Shown piece by piece: positions 52,833 to 61,458 of a stretch of 64,000 bases of DNA (its first letter is position 1; each line of letters begins with the position of its first letter). A program made the translations under genes and the position numbers. Location of the stretch: the NCBI GenBank assembly GCA_046348835.1, contig JAXMDM010000004.1, positions 372,001 to 436,000 on the forward strand. The letters are read 5' to 3'. The stretch is from Defluviicoccus sp046348835 (lineage in GTDB: Bacteria; Pseudomonadota; Alphaproteobacteria; Rhodospirillales; Defluviicoccaceae). The notes beneath the pieces were generated by a model. The model did not search any database, was not told the DNA's origin, and saw nothing but the letters and a program-made list of their open reading frames with translations.

Positions 52833-54386
52833 TCAGGCTGGCGTCCGGCGCCGGCGAAGAAGGACCTTGAGCTCGCCCACCGAGGCGGCGCCGCTCAGTT
52901 GCGCGGCGATGCCGAAGGTGGCGAGGCCGGCGGCGATGATAAGCGACAGCCACAGGATCTGTTGGATGACCGGACTGGCCAGCCAATTGCCCAGGAACCG
53001 GTCGAGGGCGTAAAGGGCGATGGCCATCAGGGCCGTCGCTGCCAGCGTTCGCGGCAGCCGTCGCCTTAGTCTCTCGTCCACATCCATATGACCACGGCGG
53101 CGAAGGACGATCGCCAGGAGGGCCGCATTGACCCAAGAAGCGGCCGAGGTGGCGAGGGCGATGCCCACATGCCCCAGCGGCCCCATCAAGGCGAGGCTGA
53201 AGACGATATTGAGGGCGGCCGAGACACCGGCGATCTTCACCGGCGTTGCCGTGTCCTCGCGCGCATAAAACCCGGGGGTCAGCGCCTTGATCAGCATGAA
53301 CGCCGGCAGGCCGACGGCATAGGCGCGCAGTGCCGCCGCCGTCGCGTCGACCGCATGGGCGTCGAAGGCGCCGCGCTGGAAGAGGACGGCGATCAGCGGC
53401 ACGGCGAGGACGATGAGCGCCAGCGCCGCCGGCAGCATCAGAAAGAAGGCGAACTCCAGCGCCCGGTTCTGGCTGTGCATGGCTTCGGCGGCGAGGCCCG
53501 CCTTGACCTGGCGGGAGAGCAGCGGCAGCAGGGCGGTGGAGACGGCAGCGCCGATGATGCCGTAAGGAAGCTGGTTCAGGCGGTCGGCATAGAAAAGGTA
53601 GGAGACCGATCCGGACGGCAGGAACGACGCGAGCACGGTTCCGGCCATGATGTTGACCTGGTAGATCCCGGCGCCCAGCGCCACCGGCAGGGCGCGGCGG
53701 AGCAATTGCCGAACCTTCGCCGTCAGTCGCGGCCACGGCATGTGCAGGTAGATGCCCTCGCGTCCGCAACTCCCCAGCAGCCATATGAACTGGACGATCC
53801 CTGCGAGAACGAGGCCCCACGAGAGCGCGTGGCCGATGGTCGGCATCCACGGGCCGGTGCCGAGAAGGGCGGTGATCAGCGACAGGTTGAGGAGGATCGG
53901 CGTTGCCGCCGGCGCCGCGAAGCGACCGAAGGCGTTGAGAATCCCCCCCTGCAGCGCGGTGAGCGAGATGAACAGCAGATAGGGGAAGGTCAGTCGGGAG
54001 AAGTCGACGGCGAAGTCGAAGGTGGGCGTGCCGACGAAACCCGGCGCCAGCCCCAGGATCGCCCACGGCATGGCGATTTCCATGACGAGAACGAAAACGA
54101 GGAGAGACGTCGTCAGAACCGCCAGGGTGTCTTCGGCGAAGGCGAGGGCGGCGGCCCGGCCCTCCTCGTGCAGGGTGCCGACGAAGATCGGCACGAAGGC
54201 GGCGGAAAACGCCCCCTCGGCGAACAGCGAACGAAACAGGTTGGGAAACCGCAGGGCGACGAAGAAGGCGTCGGCGATGGGGCCGGTGCCCAAGAACGCG
54301 GCGATCAACAGGTCGCGGATGAAACCGAAAATCCGGCTGACCGCGGTCAATCCACCGATGGTGGCGATGGAGCCGAAGAGCGACAT
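52833..54386 (-). CDS. murJ: Lipid II flippase MurJ
   Basis: 517-residue polytopic membrane protein with about 14 hydrophobic helices, flipping lipid II to the periplasm. SLFGSIATIGGLTAVSRIFGFIRDL is the hallmark N-terminus; ADAFFVALRFPNLFRSLFAEGAFSAAFVPIF contains the conserved Arg/Pro sites; LPYGIIGAAVSTALLPLLSR and AVPLIAVLFQRGAFDAHA follow. The ATG at 54386 follows GAGGG; the open upstream extension is Arg-rich. The C-terminal 20 residues are charged and end RRRRTPA. Confidence 0.96.
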   Translation of the reverse strand: MSLFGSIATIGGLTAVSRIFGFIRDLLIAAFLGTGPIADAFFVALRFPNLFRSLFAEGAFSAAFVPIFVGTLHEEGRAAALAFAEDTLAVLTTSLLVFVLVMEIAMPWAILGLAPGFVGTPTFDFAVDFSRLTFPYLLFISLTALQGGILNAFGRFAAPAATPILLNLSLITALLGTGPWMPTIGHALSWGLVLAGIVQFIWLLGSCGREGIYLHMPWPRLTAKVRQLLRRALPVALGAGIYQVNIMAGTVLASFLPSGSVSYLFYADRLNQLPYGIIGAAVSTALLPLLSRQVKAGLAAEAMHSQNRALEFAFFLMLPAALALIVLAVPLIAVLFQRGAFDAHAVDATAAALRAYAVGLPAFMLIKALTPGFYAREDTATPVKIAGVSAALNIVFSLALMGPLGHVGIALATSAASWVNAALLAIVLRRRGHMDVDERLRRRLPRTLAATALMAIALYALDRFLGNWLASPVIQQILWLSLIIAAGLATFGIAAQLSGAASVGELKVLLRRRRTPA

Positions 54387-54394
54387 CCGACCCT

Positions 54395-55084
54395 CTATCC
54401 GAGCGGGCAGGCGATGACGAGGCTGCCGTCGCGCCGGGCCTCGAGGGCGAAGTCGAACAGGTCCCGCTGCAGGCAGAGGGCCGGATCGGCCGCCGGCAGG
54501 TACGGCCGGTCCCCGCGGAGGAACTTTTGCGCGGTCTCGTCTGCCAGGATTTCGGCGCAGGCGTCCACGTGATCGTAAGGCGTCCCGGCAAGCAGGTGCT
54601 CGAGGTAATCGCCGCAGCGCTCGTCTTCCGGTGCCGGTGCCGTCGAGCGCACCCCCATGGCCACCAACGACACGTGCGCGGGAGCGAGCGCCCGCACCGC
54701 CGCCGCCGTCGCCGTCGCGGTGACGAAGGCGCCGAGGAACACGTGATCGCACCGCTCCAGCGCCGCCAGTGCCCCGGTGACGCCGGAGGTGGTGCGGTGA
54801 ATCACGTCGCGACCGGAGAACAGGGGGCGCCCCGCGGCGAGGATCTGTGACGGCGAGTTGGTGAGATCGAAGCCGGGAATGGGAACCTCATTATGCTCGC
54901 CAACGAGAACGGCGTCGCCGCGCATGGCGAGGCAGCACTCGGGATCGCCCTCCAGAATGACCCTGCGCGCACCCAGGTGCAGCATCAGCGGCTCGCAGGT
55001 GAAGGCGCGAAAGACATCGATCACAACGGCGACGCCGGTGGCGTCGCGTGCTCCGGCGGCAAGCGAAAGCCTGTGTATCTCCAT
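54395..55084 (-). CDS. ComB-like 2-phosphosulfolactate phosphatase family protein
   Basis: 229-residue protein of the ComB fold. VVIDVFRAFTCEPLMLHLGARRVIL, NSPSQILAAGRPLFSGRDVIHRTTSGVTGAL, CDHVFLGAFVTATATAAAV and ERCGDYLEHLLAG match the family. ComB makes sulfolactate in archaeal coenzyme M synthesis; in bacteria many homologues occur without the other com genes and the substrate is uncertain. No ComA/ComC-like genes are nearby. It precedes murJ by 8 bases, so they may be cotranscribed. Confidence 0.85.
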   Translation of the reverse strand: MEIHRLSLAAGARDATGVAVVIDVFRAFTCEPLMLHLGARRVILEGDPECCLAMRGDAVLVGEHNEVPIPGFDLTNSPSQILAAGRPLFSGRDVIHRTTSGVTGALAALERCDHVFLGAFVTATATAAAVRALAPAHVSLVAMGVRSTAPAPEDERCGDYLEHLLAGTPYDHVDACAEILADETAQKFLRGDRPYLPAADPALCLQRDLFDFALEARRDGSLVIACPLG

Positions 55085-55642
55085 CCGGCCCGGACCTCCG
55101 CATCGACAAAAGGACGGTCGGCGTAGGCTTAGCGGCGGCGGCCCAAGGCGGCAAGTCCGCGAGGGCCGAGATGGCCGGCCGGGGGGCGAGCCGATGGCGA
55201 TTGCGTTCGTCCGGTGTCGCCGTCATTCTCCGATGTCCTCCTTGTGCAGACGGCAGAAGACGATGCGCGCCCGGTAATGGGAGCCGGGACCTCGGCGGGC
55301 GAGCCGCGCCTTTTTTTGCGCACAGAGTTACCCACAGACGGTGGGGGCTGCAACCTCAGGTCATAGGATCTGGACGAGTAGTTACCGCGAGATGAGTATT
55401 TTCCTCGCGTGAGGCTATGCTGCCCACAGCTTCTTCACGTCCATGGACGCATGGGTATAAAAATCCCCTTTTGGACTACATTCTTCCCACGGTACACGCC
55501 GAAGGTGCGGATGAAGCCATCCTCCCGCCGATCCGCGAGCCGCTCTCGGGCGATATTGCAGCGTCGGGGTATCGATTTTATCCACATGCGTTTCTCGACG
55601 TTAGGGGGTCGTCAGCGAGCGGTTGCCCACGGCGCGCTCACC
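55085..55642. other. 558-base non-coding gap with DnaA-box-like sites
   Basis: No convincing gene. Both flanking genes are on the minus strand, so this is downstream of the ATP-grasp gene and upstream of the ComB-like gene. It holds a T7 tract (55311-55317), an AT-rich TATAAAAAT patch near 55457 and a group of TTnnCCCAC-like 9-mers between 55328 and 55630, described separately. Open frames across it on the plus strand are Arg-rich and look like GC-driven artefacts. Confidence 0.6.
55328..55630 (+). promoter_or_regulatory. Cluster of DnaA-box-like 9-mers
   Basis: A perfect DnaA box TTATCCACA lies at 55578-55586. Related 9-mers in the same orientation: TTACCCACA (55328-55336, one mismatch), CTGCCCACA (55420-55428), TTGCCCACG (55622-55630), and a looser CTTCCCACG near 55483. 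With the AT-rich patch near 55457 this could be part of a replication origin or a DnaA-titrating/regulatory site. No clear GANTC cluster was seen. An origin is not shown; a single perfect box can occur by chance. Confidence 0.35.
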
Positions 55643-57199
55643 TCAAGGAGTGGCGGCGGGACGCTGATCGCGGGTTTGCGCACCGTGCGCGGGCGTTCGC
55701 CTCGCCTTCGCCGCGGCGTCATCCTTGACAACCGGCAGCATCCGCTTCTCCACCCGGCGAATCAATTCGCTGATCACCGCCCTGTACATCTCGTCCTTCA
55801 GGACGAGGTCCTCGACGCCGGCGTCGATGTTGGGGTTGTCGTTGACCTCGATGACGAAGGCGCCGGCCTCCATTTCCTTGACGTCGACGCCATAGAGGCT
55901 GCGGCCGATCAGGCTCGCCGCGCGCGTTGCCGCATCAACGACCGCCGCCGGTGCGGCCTCCACGGGGATGGCCCGGGATTTACCCTCGATGGGATTGCCT
56001 GGGCCCTCGTGTTTGAGGATCTGCCAGTGGTTGCGGGCCATGAAGTACTGGCAGGCATAGAGCGGCTTGCGATCGAGGACGCCGATCCGCCAGTCGAAGG
56101 CCGTCTGCATGAATTCCTGGGCGATGATGAGGTCGGTGTCCTTGAACAACGCTTCGGCGCGGGTCATCAGTTCCGCCGTGTCGCGTACCTTGAACACGCC
56201 GCGCGAAAACGAGCCGTCGGGAATCTTGACCACCGCCGGGAAGCCGAGCTCCCGTTCCACTCGGCCGAGACGGCGGCGGTCGAGGATCAGCGTGCGGGGC
56301 GTCGGGACGCCGCTCGCCTGCAGCAATTCGGCCAGATAGATCTTGTTGGTGCAGCGCAGGATCGACCTGGGATCGTCGATCACCGGCATCCCCTCCGCTT
56401 CGGCTTTGCGAGCGAAGCGGTAGGTGTGGTGGTCGAGAGCCGTGGTCTCGCGGATGAACAGGGCGTCGAATTCCTGCAGTCGGCCATAGTCGGTGCGGGT
56501 GATCAACTCGACGTCGACCCCCATCTGCCGGCCGACGCGGATGAAGCGCTCCAGCGCCTTGGCATTGGAAGGAGGGTGCGTTTCTTTCGGATCGTGGAGT
56601 ACGGCCAGCGCATAGCGGGCCGGCGCCGGCATTTCGCGGCCGCCCCGCCAGGCGGCGCGGGTGTAGCGGTCGAGCGCATCGATGAACACGGCGTGATCGT
56701 CGGGCTTCATCTCCGCCAGCGAAGCCGGCTCGATCGCCGCCACGTACCAGCCGTCCTTGTGCTTCAGTTCCACCGTCAGCAGCGGGGAGCGGAACAGCTC
56801 GAAGATGCGGCGGGCCGAGACCGCCAGGCGGGGATCGTCGGCGATGCCGAAGAAGATCATCGCCCGGAAGGGCGGCTGATGGACGGGATCGGCGCGAAAG
56901 GTGCGGCGGATGAGTTCGTTCACCTCCGGCAGAGCAATCCGCAACAGCCGCTTCCAATGCAGATCGAGAATGACTTCGACCGACGGGATCACCTTCTGGC
57001 CACGTGCTTCCGCCAGCAGCGACGCATAGTAGCCGAGGCCGAGATAGCTATAGTCGCGGCAGAGGTTGATGACCCGCGCCGATGTCGGCAGCCGTCGCGC
57101 CGCCTCGGTCACGAAGTCCTTGGCGGTGACCACCACCCGGTCGGGTGCCGGCCAGGGGAAATCGGCGCGCCGATCGACGACGACGATGTGCCGCGCCAT
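55643..57199 (-). CDS. RimK-type ATP-grasp ligase with RLAN domain
   Basis: 518-residue predicted peptide ligase. Residues about 1-190 fit the RimK-like ATP-grasp N-terminal (RLAN) domain (VINLCRDYSYLGLGYYASLLAEARGQKVIP). About 195-285 is a RimK-type pre-ATP-grasp region (RYALAVLHDPKETHPPSN, FDALFIRETTALDHHTYRFA). The ATP-grasp domain covers 285-485: FPAVVKIPDGSFSRGVFKV with Lys325 and FVIEVNDNPNIDAGVE with Glu451/Asn453. ATP-grasp enzymes activate a carboxylate as acyl phosphate and join it to an amine. It overlaps the upstream GNAT-C39 gene by one base. The substrate is unknown. Confidence 0.9.
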   Translation of the reverse strand: MARHIVVVDRRADFPWPAPDRVVVTAKDFVTEAARRLPTSARVINLCRDYSYLGLGYYASLLAEARGQKVIPSVEVILDLHWKRLLRIALPEVNELIRRTFRADPVHQPPFRAMIFFGIADDPRLAVSARRIFELFRSPLLTVELKHKDGWYVAAIEPASLAEMKPDDHAVFIDALDRYTRAAWRGGREMPAPARYALAVLHDPKETHPPSNAKALERFIRVGRQMGVDVELITRTDYGRLQEFDALFIRETTALDHHTYRFARKAEAEGMPVIDDPRSILRCTNKIYLAELLQASGVPTPRTLILDRRRLGRVERELGFPAVVKIPDGSFSRGVFKVRDTAELMTRAEALFKDTDLIIAQEFMQTAFDWRIGVLDRKPLYACQYFMARNHWQILKHEGPGNPIEGKSRAIPVEAAPAAVVDAATRAASLIGRSLYGVDVKEMEAGAFVIEVNDNPNIDAGVEDLVLKDEMYRAVISELIRRVEKRMLPVVKDDAAAKARRTPAHGAQTRDQRPAATP

Positions 57200-58374
57200 C
57201 AGCCGCGGTCCTTGGTCACCGGATCGGCGGCGAGGGCATCGCGTCGTTCCAGTTCGCGCAACGGGGCTTCCCTGCCGAGCGGGCCCGGGCCCACAAACAC
57301 CGCCGCATGGTGCTGAACCCTGCCGTAGCGGGCCATCTCGACGAAACGAGACAGCTTGACCGGGATCTGCATGCAGTCGGTGGCGGTTTTGTCGAGGTGT
57401 TCGGCGACGTGCGGATCGTGCAGATAGACGTACCGGTCATCGAAACCGGTCACGACGACCCAGTGCGGCTGCTTCTCGCGGGAGATGCGGTAGGAGCTTA
57501 TGAGCACGATGGGGATGTCCCCATGGGCGACCCTTTCGCGAAGGAGGTCTATGGTCAACGGTTGGAACTCGACGGGGATCCCGCACAAAGCGCACTGCTG
57601 GCGAAAATCCTCTTCGACCATGCGGATGACGTTGCGCTTCATCGGGCTGCGGACGGACTCGAGGAACATCACCCCCCGATCGCTGATGAAGATGGAGACG
57701 GTGAAGCCGCGGCGGTGGGCGGCGAGGGCCAAGCCCTCAGGGCTGCAACCGCCGAGACCGGAAGTCATGAAGACCGTGGTCGATTCCCGCCAGATGCGCA
57801 CCTCGGCGCTGGGGTCGACGCGGACGGACGGATCATGGGCCCGCATCGCCATCAGCAGTGCCGCCGGACCGCAGGTAAAGTCCAGCGACTGGGCGTAGTA
57901 GGGGACGCGCAGCAACGCCGGATCCGGGCGCGGTGCCAGTGACTTCTGCATCCGCACCGCCGCCACATCGTCTTCGTAATAATGGGGCTGCAGGTCGAAG
58001 CGCCGATAGCCATGAGACCGGTAGAACGCCTCCGTCGCTTCGGCGTCGGCACGCACTTCGAGGCGCATGTAAGCCGCGTCGCGTTCCCGGGCGATCTGCT
58101 CGGCCGACGTGAGAAGGGCGGCACCGAGGCCGGTCCCGCGGTCGGTCGGGTCGCGGGCAATGGAATAGAGACGGGCAAGCGAGGTCCCGCGATTGAACAG
58201 GACCATCACGTAGCCGCGTACGCGGCCGTCGTCGTCGGCGTCGACCAGGGTGATCGCATTGGCCCGAGAGAGAAGATAGCGGAACGACCGGCGCGAGAAC
58301 CGATCGGTGGCGAAGGCCCGGGCTTCGATGTGGACGAGAGCGTCGAGGTCGGTGGCGACGGCGGGCCGGATCAT
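57199..58374 (-). CDS. GNAT acetyltransferase fused to C39-like peptidase
   Basis: 391-residue two-domain protein. Residues 1-145 form a GNAT N-acetyltransferase (IRPAVATDLDALVHIEARAF, acetyl-CoA loop RGTGLGAALL at 79-88, EAFYRSHGYRRFDL). Residues 155-365 form a C39/papain-like peptidase domain: oxyanion Gln162 and Cys168 in AQSLDFTCGPAALLM, His304 in QPHWVVVTGFDD and Asp320 in YLHDPH, so the catalytic set is complete. No transporter, leader peptide or membrane helix is seen, unlike bacteriocin C39 exporters. It is coupled to the RLAN ATP-grasp gene. Together they may build, acylate and trim a peptide-like product. Confidence 0.9.
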   Translation of the reverse strand: MIRPAVATDLDALVHIEARAFATDRFSRRSFRYLLSRANAITLVDADDDGRVRGYVMVLFNRGTSLARLYSIARDPTDRGTGLGAALLTSAEQIARERDAAYMRLEVRADAEATEAFYRSHGYRRFDLQPHYYEDDVAAVRMQKSLAPRPDPALLRVPYYAQSLDFTCGPAALLMAMRAHDPSVRVDPSAEVRIWRESTTVFMTSGLGGCSPEGLALAAHRRGFTVSIFISDRGVMFLESVRSPMKRNVIRMVEEDFRQQCALCGIPVEFQPLTIDLLRERVAHGDIPIVLISSYRISREKQPHWVVVTGFDDRYVYLHDPHVAEHLDKTATDCMQIPVKLSRFVEMARYGRVQHHAAVFVGPGPLGREAPLRELERRDALAADPVTKDRG

Positions 58375-58625
58375 CGGTGCTTGCCCGGCCCCAGCGCATG
58401 CATCGCACCGGCCGGTGCCGACGGCTTACCGACAGGACTTCCGGGCCCTCCCCGGCATTGGCATTCTCGGGAACGCATACAGGCGCATTTCCGCTGCCTG
58501 GGCCCGCCCTGTCAAGAGCCGCCGGGAAACGCGCCGCCGCCGGTGTGGCAACCAGCGCCGGGCCGGGGACGATCGCCGGGTCGGATGGCGGGCGGACTGC
58601 GGTCGCAGCCGTCTTTGCCCGAAAG

Positions 58626-59783
58626 TCAGGTGCCGCTGCCGCGCGCGGCGAAGCCGATGCCCACGGCCAGACCGGCCGGGCCGGTCACCAGCACCCGCAC
58701 CAGTTCCGCCTGGCGGGAGACCCCCGTCTTGGTGAAGATCTGCTTGAGGTGCTTGCGCACCGTTTCGTAGGCGATGCCCAGGTGCTCGCCGATTTCTTCC
58801 AGTCGTAGCCCCCGTGCCAGCAGCGCTGCCACCCGCGCCTCGGCACGGCTCAGTCCATAGAGGCGAGCGATCCGCATCGGCTCGAAGGCGACGGTGCGCT
58901 CAGGGTCGCTGACGAACACAAGCGCCGCCGGTCCTTCCGTCCGCCCTGGGTCGGCGACGGCGATCGGGGCGATCAGGCAGGTCAGCGGCCGCTGGCGACG
59001 GATCCGGGGAACTGTGTGCAAAACGACTTCCGGGAGCCCTGCGTTGGCCCGCACCTTGTTGGTCTGGGCGAGAATATCGCGGACCCTGAGGCGTTGGCCG
59101 GGACGTTCGAAAACCAGTCCGCCGTCGCTGCGCGCCAAACCTTCGCCGCTGGCCAGGACCGCCTGGGCGTAGCGGTTGGCACGGATGATGGTGCCGGCGC
59201 GATCGACGGTGATGACGCCGATCGGCGCCACATCCAGGGCCTCGATCGCCGCCTGGCGGTCGGCGGTGCCGCGGCGGACCTCGAGACCGAGCCGGAAGGC
59301 ACCGGTGAGCCGGGGCGCCATACGGTGCAGTCGGCTGATTTCATCGGCACCGAAGGCCGGACGCTCCGAGCGGCGATAGAGGGCGCAGACGACGACCGTC
59401 CGCTCGTGGTGATGGAGAACGCAAAAGAGGGCATCGGCGATGCCGGTGACGGTGAGCCATTCCCGGTAAAAGGCCGTGTCGCCCAGGGAGCCGGCGGAGA
59501 TCACCTCGCTCGCGGCGACGACGGCGTCGGCGCGGAGGCGCTTCTCGTCGGCGAGCCATACGTCGTTCCGGCCGGATTTCAGCGCGTACTCGTCGACGGC
59601 GGCCTGGAGGAGGCCGTAAACCTGGACGAACCGCGCCTCGCGGGCGGCAAAATCGCGGCTGATAAGACCGCAGGCATCGGCGTTGAAGGTCTCCGCCAAG
59701 CCCTGCAAGGCTCTCGGCCACGCGCCTGGATCGACGTTCGCCTCGTAGAAGGCGGCAACTGATTCGGTACCCGTTGCGTCCAT
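58626..59783 (-). CDS. LuxR-family transcriptional regulator
   Basis: 385-residue regulator from the ATG at 59783; a frame open to 59879 gives 32 more residues, and neither start has a good ribosome site. Residues 1-130 resemble sensor-like N-termini of this group (ESVAAFYEANVDPGAWPRALQ). A PAS-like segment lies around 185-300 (EALDVAPIGVITVDRAGTIIRANRYAQAVL). The C-terminal HTH is LYGLSRAEARVAALLARGL with EIGEHLGIAYETVRKHLKQIF. There is no response-regulator or autoinducer domain. It is 251 bases downstream of the GNAT-C39 start on the same strand and may or may not control it. Confidence 0.88.
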   Translation of the reverse strand: MDATGTESVAAFYEANVDPGAWPRALQGLAETFNADACGLISRDFAAREARFVQVYGLLQAAVDEYALKSGRNDVWLADEKRLRADAVVAASEVISAGSLGDTAFYREWLTVTGIADALFCVLHHHERTVVVCALYRRSERPAFGADEISRLHRMAPRLTGAFRLGLEVRRGTADRQAAIEALDVAPIGVITVDRAGTIIRANRYAQAVLASGEGLARSDGGLVFERPGQRLRVRDILAQTNKVRANAGLPEVVLHTVPRIRRQRPLTCLIAPIAVADPGRTEGPAALVFVSDPERTVAFEPMRIARLYGLSRAEARVAALLARGLRLEEIGEHLGIAYETVRKHLKQIFTKTGVSRQAELVRVLVTGPAGLAVGIGFAARGSGT

Positions 59784-60119
59784 GTTGTCCACGACTTCCA
59801 CAGAATGTGGAGGCAATTTAACCGACGCGGCTACCGTGCGACTGTGACGCGGATCACCACCTGGAATAGCATAACTCATTAATACTCTCTCAAAGGGTGT
59901 TTTTCCCAGGGTAGCTAGGACGCCGATGCGCCCGGGATCTCGCGCCGGACCCCGGTTCGCACGCCTGAGCCGCCGAAACGGATGAAACCACGGCGGTGGT
60001 TAAGCCGCCGTTATCGGCGGGACGGAAAAGTGCATGTGCGGTGGAAGAGAGTGGCGGAGCGCCGCCCCCGGTGGCCGCGAGCCGGCGCAGCTACGACGTC
60101 CGGTGCCGACCGGCTTCGA
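59784..60119. other. 336-base gap upstream of the LuxR gene
   Basis: No gene recognised. It holds the LuxR promoter region, with an AT-rich stretch at 59872-59915 that could give the -10/-35 elements, and a CCGCCG/CGGCGG stem with TTAT loop (60005-60020), about 100 bases past the DsbA-family stop. That hairpin could end the DsbA-family transcript but has no T-run. Confidence 0.4.
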
Positions 60120-60851
60120 TCAGTCGAAGAGGTCGGCGGCGGTGGACGACATCTGCAGCATCGCCGCCGCGCCCGGCAGCCTATCGGCCACCCGGTGCAG
60201 TTGCCGGGCGGCATCCATCATCCGCGCCAGGGTGGAGGGCTCCTGCGCCCCGCAGATGATCAGCCGGTGGTCGAACACGAAGGTGGGCACCCCGTTAATG
60301 CCGAGCCGATGCGCACGCTCGTTGCTCACCAGAACGCTTTCCCGCTCTGCGGTCGAGGCAAGGAAGCCACGCACGACCTTGATGTCGAAGCCCACTTCCG
60401 CACCAAGGTTGGCGAGAGTGGCGGGATCGCCAATGTCTCGCCCCTCGACGAAATATGCCTCGAAGATCGCTTCCAGCATCGGCTCGCCGCGCCCGCGGGC
60501 TTCGGCAAAGCGGATCAGCCGATGGGCGTTCAGCGTGTTGGGGGTGCGCCGGATGCGATCGAAAGCGAAGTCGATACCGACGGTCTTGCCCACCTCGACG
60601 ATGACCGCCTGCATTCGCTTCAGGCGGCTCTCGCTGCCGTATTTACGACAGAGGTAGGAATGCCTGTCCACCCCGCCGGCGGGCACATCGGTGTTCAGCA
60701 GGAACGGCCACCAGCGCACATGGGCGGCAGTTTTGGGGCGCAGCCCGAGGGATTCCCGCAGCTGTCGCTTGCCGATGTAGCACCAGGGACACGACGGATC
60801 GAAGATCATGTCAATTCGGATACGTGGCATCTTGATCCGGGCCGCCTTCAT
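60120..60851 (-). CDS. DsbA-family oxidoreductase (FrnE-like)
   Basis: 243-residue thioredoxin-fold protein of the DsbA/FrnE/2-hydroxychromene isomerase group. The redox motif is Cys21-Pro-Trp-Cys24 in IFDPSCPWCYIGKRQL; the cis-Pro loop is NGVPTFVFDHR, and GAQEPSTLARMM ends the fold. No signal peptide is seen, so it is likely cytoplasmic. FrnE proteins are disulfide isomerase-like and linked to oxidative stress. An internal ATG seven codons in (MPRIRIDMIF) could be the true start. Its upstream region overlaps the hspQ promoter. Confidence 0.88.
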   Translation of the reverse strand: MKAARIKMPRIRIDMIFDPSCPWCYIGKRQLRESLGLRPKTAAHVRWWPFLLNTDVPAGGVDRHSYLCRKYGSESRLKRMQAVIVEVGKTVGIDFAFDRIRRTPNTLNAHRLIRFAEARGRGEPMLEAIFEAYFVEGRDIGDPATLANLGAEVGFDIKVVRGFLASTAERESVLVSNERAHRLGINGVPTFVFDHRLIICGAQEPSTLARMMDAARQLHRVADRLPGAAAMLQMSSTAADLFD

Positions 60852-60862
60852 CAACCCAAGAG

Positions 60863-60913
60863 TTGGTGCCCCCCTCGGCGCTTACTATAATGATTTTGTA
60901 CGGCATCAGGTAA
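60863..60913. promoter_or_regulatory. Overlapping divergent promoters for hspQ and the DsbA-family gene
   Basis: Plus strand: TTGGTG (60863-60868), 17 bases, perfect TATAAT (60886-60891), giving a leader of about 150 bases before hspQ. Minus strand: TTACCT (60908-60913), 18 bases, TATAGT (60884-60889) for the DsbA-family gene. The two -10 elements share bases, so only one polymerase could bind at a time. Confidence 0.5.
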
Positions 60914-61047
60914 GCCCTGTCTGCGGTAGCCGTGCAGGAAGAACGTAGGGTGTCCAGGCAGCGCCTGCATCGATTACCGTAGACCGCCAGCCCGTCGGAA
61001 GGGAGCTCGTCATTTTGAAACGCCGGCAGTTTTCCCAGCGTACGCCG

Positions 61048-61398
61048 ATGGCCTCGGATCCGGGTCGATCACCGATCGCTTGCGCAAAATTCGAGATCGG
61101 TCAGGTGGTGCGTCACCGTATCTATCCGTTCCGTGGGGTCATCTTCGATGTCGATCCCCAGTTCGCCAATACGGAGGAGTGGTGGCTGTCGATCCCGGAA
61201 AACGTGCGGCCGCGCAAGGACCAACCGTTCTACCACCTGCTTGCCGAGAACGCCGAGACAACATACATCGCCTACGTCTCGGAGCAAAACCTGCTGCTCG
61301 ACGACTCGGGCGACCCGGTCTTCCATCCGCAGGTGGACGAGTTGTTCATCGGGGTGGAGAACGGGCGCTACATTGTGCGCTCGCAGCTGCGCCATTGA
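61048..61398 (+). CDS. hspQ: Heat shock protein HspQ
   Basis: 116-residue YccV/HspQ protein from ATG 61048; a TTG at 61015 would add eleven residues. CAKFEIGQVVRHRIYPFRGVIFDVDPQF, EEWWLSIPENVRPRKDQPFYHLLAE and YIAYVSEQNLLLDDSGDPVFHP match the family closely. In E. coli HspQ is a Lon adaptor/enhancer and hemimethylated-DNA-binding protein induced by heat. Here it has its own leader of about 150 bases and lies convergent with a glycosyltransferase gene. Confidence 0.93.
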   Translation: MASDPGRSPIACAKFEIGQVVRHRIYPFRGVIFDVDPQFANTEEWWLSIPENVRPRKDQPFYHLLAENAETTYIAYVSEQNLLLDDSGDPVFHPQVDELFIGVENGRYIVRSQLRH

Positions 61399-61458
61399 CC
61401 GCCACCGCTTCTCTTCGCCCTGGACGTAAGGCGGTGAACTGCGGCGGGGGCGAGTGCC

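Noticed and set aside
55417..55728. Plus-strand open frame in the 55.1-55.6 kb gap
   Set aside because: No ribosome site, no domain, runs into the antisense of the ATP-grasp gene.
57199..58374. Bacteriocin exporter (C39 transporter)
   Set aside because: No ABC or membrane domain; the C39-like fold is fused to a GNAT domain instead.
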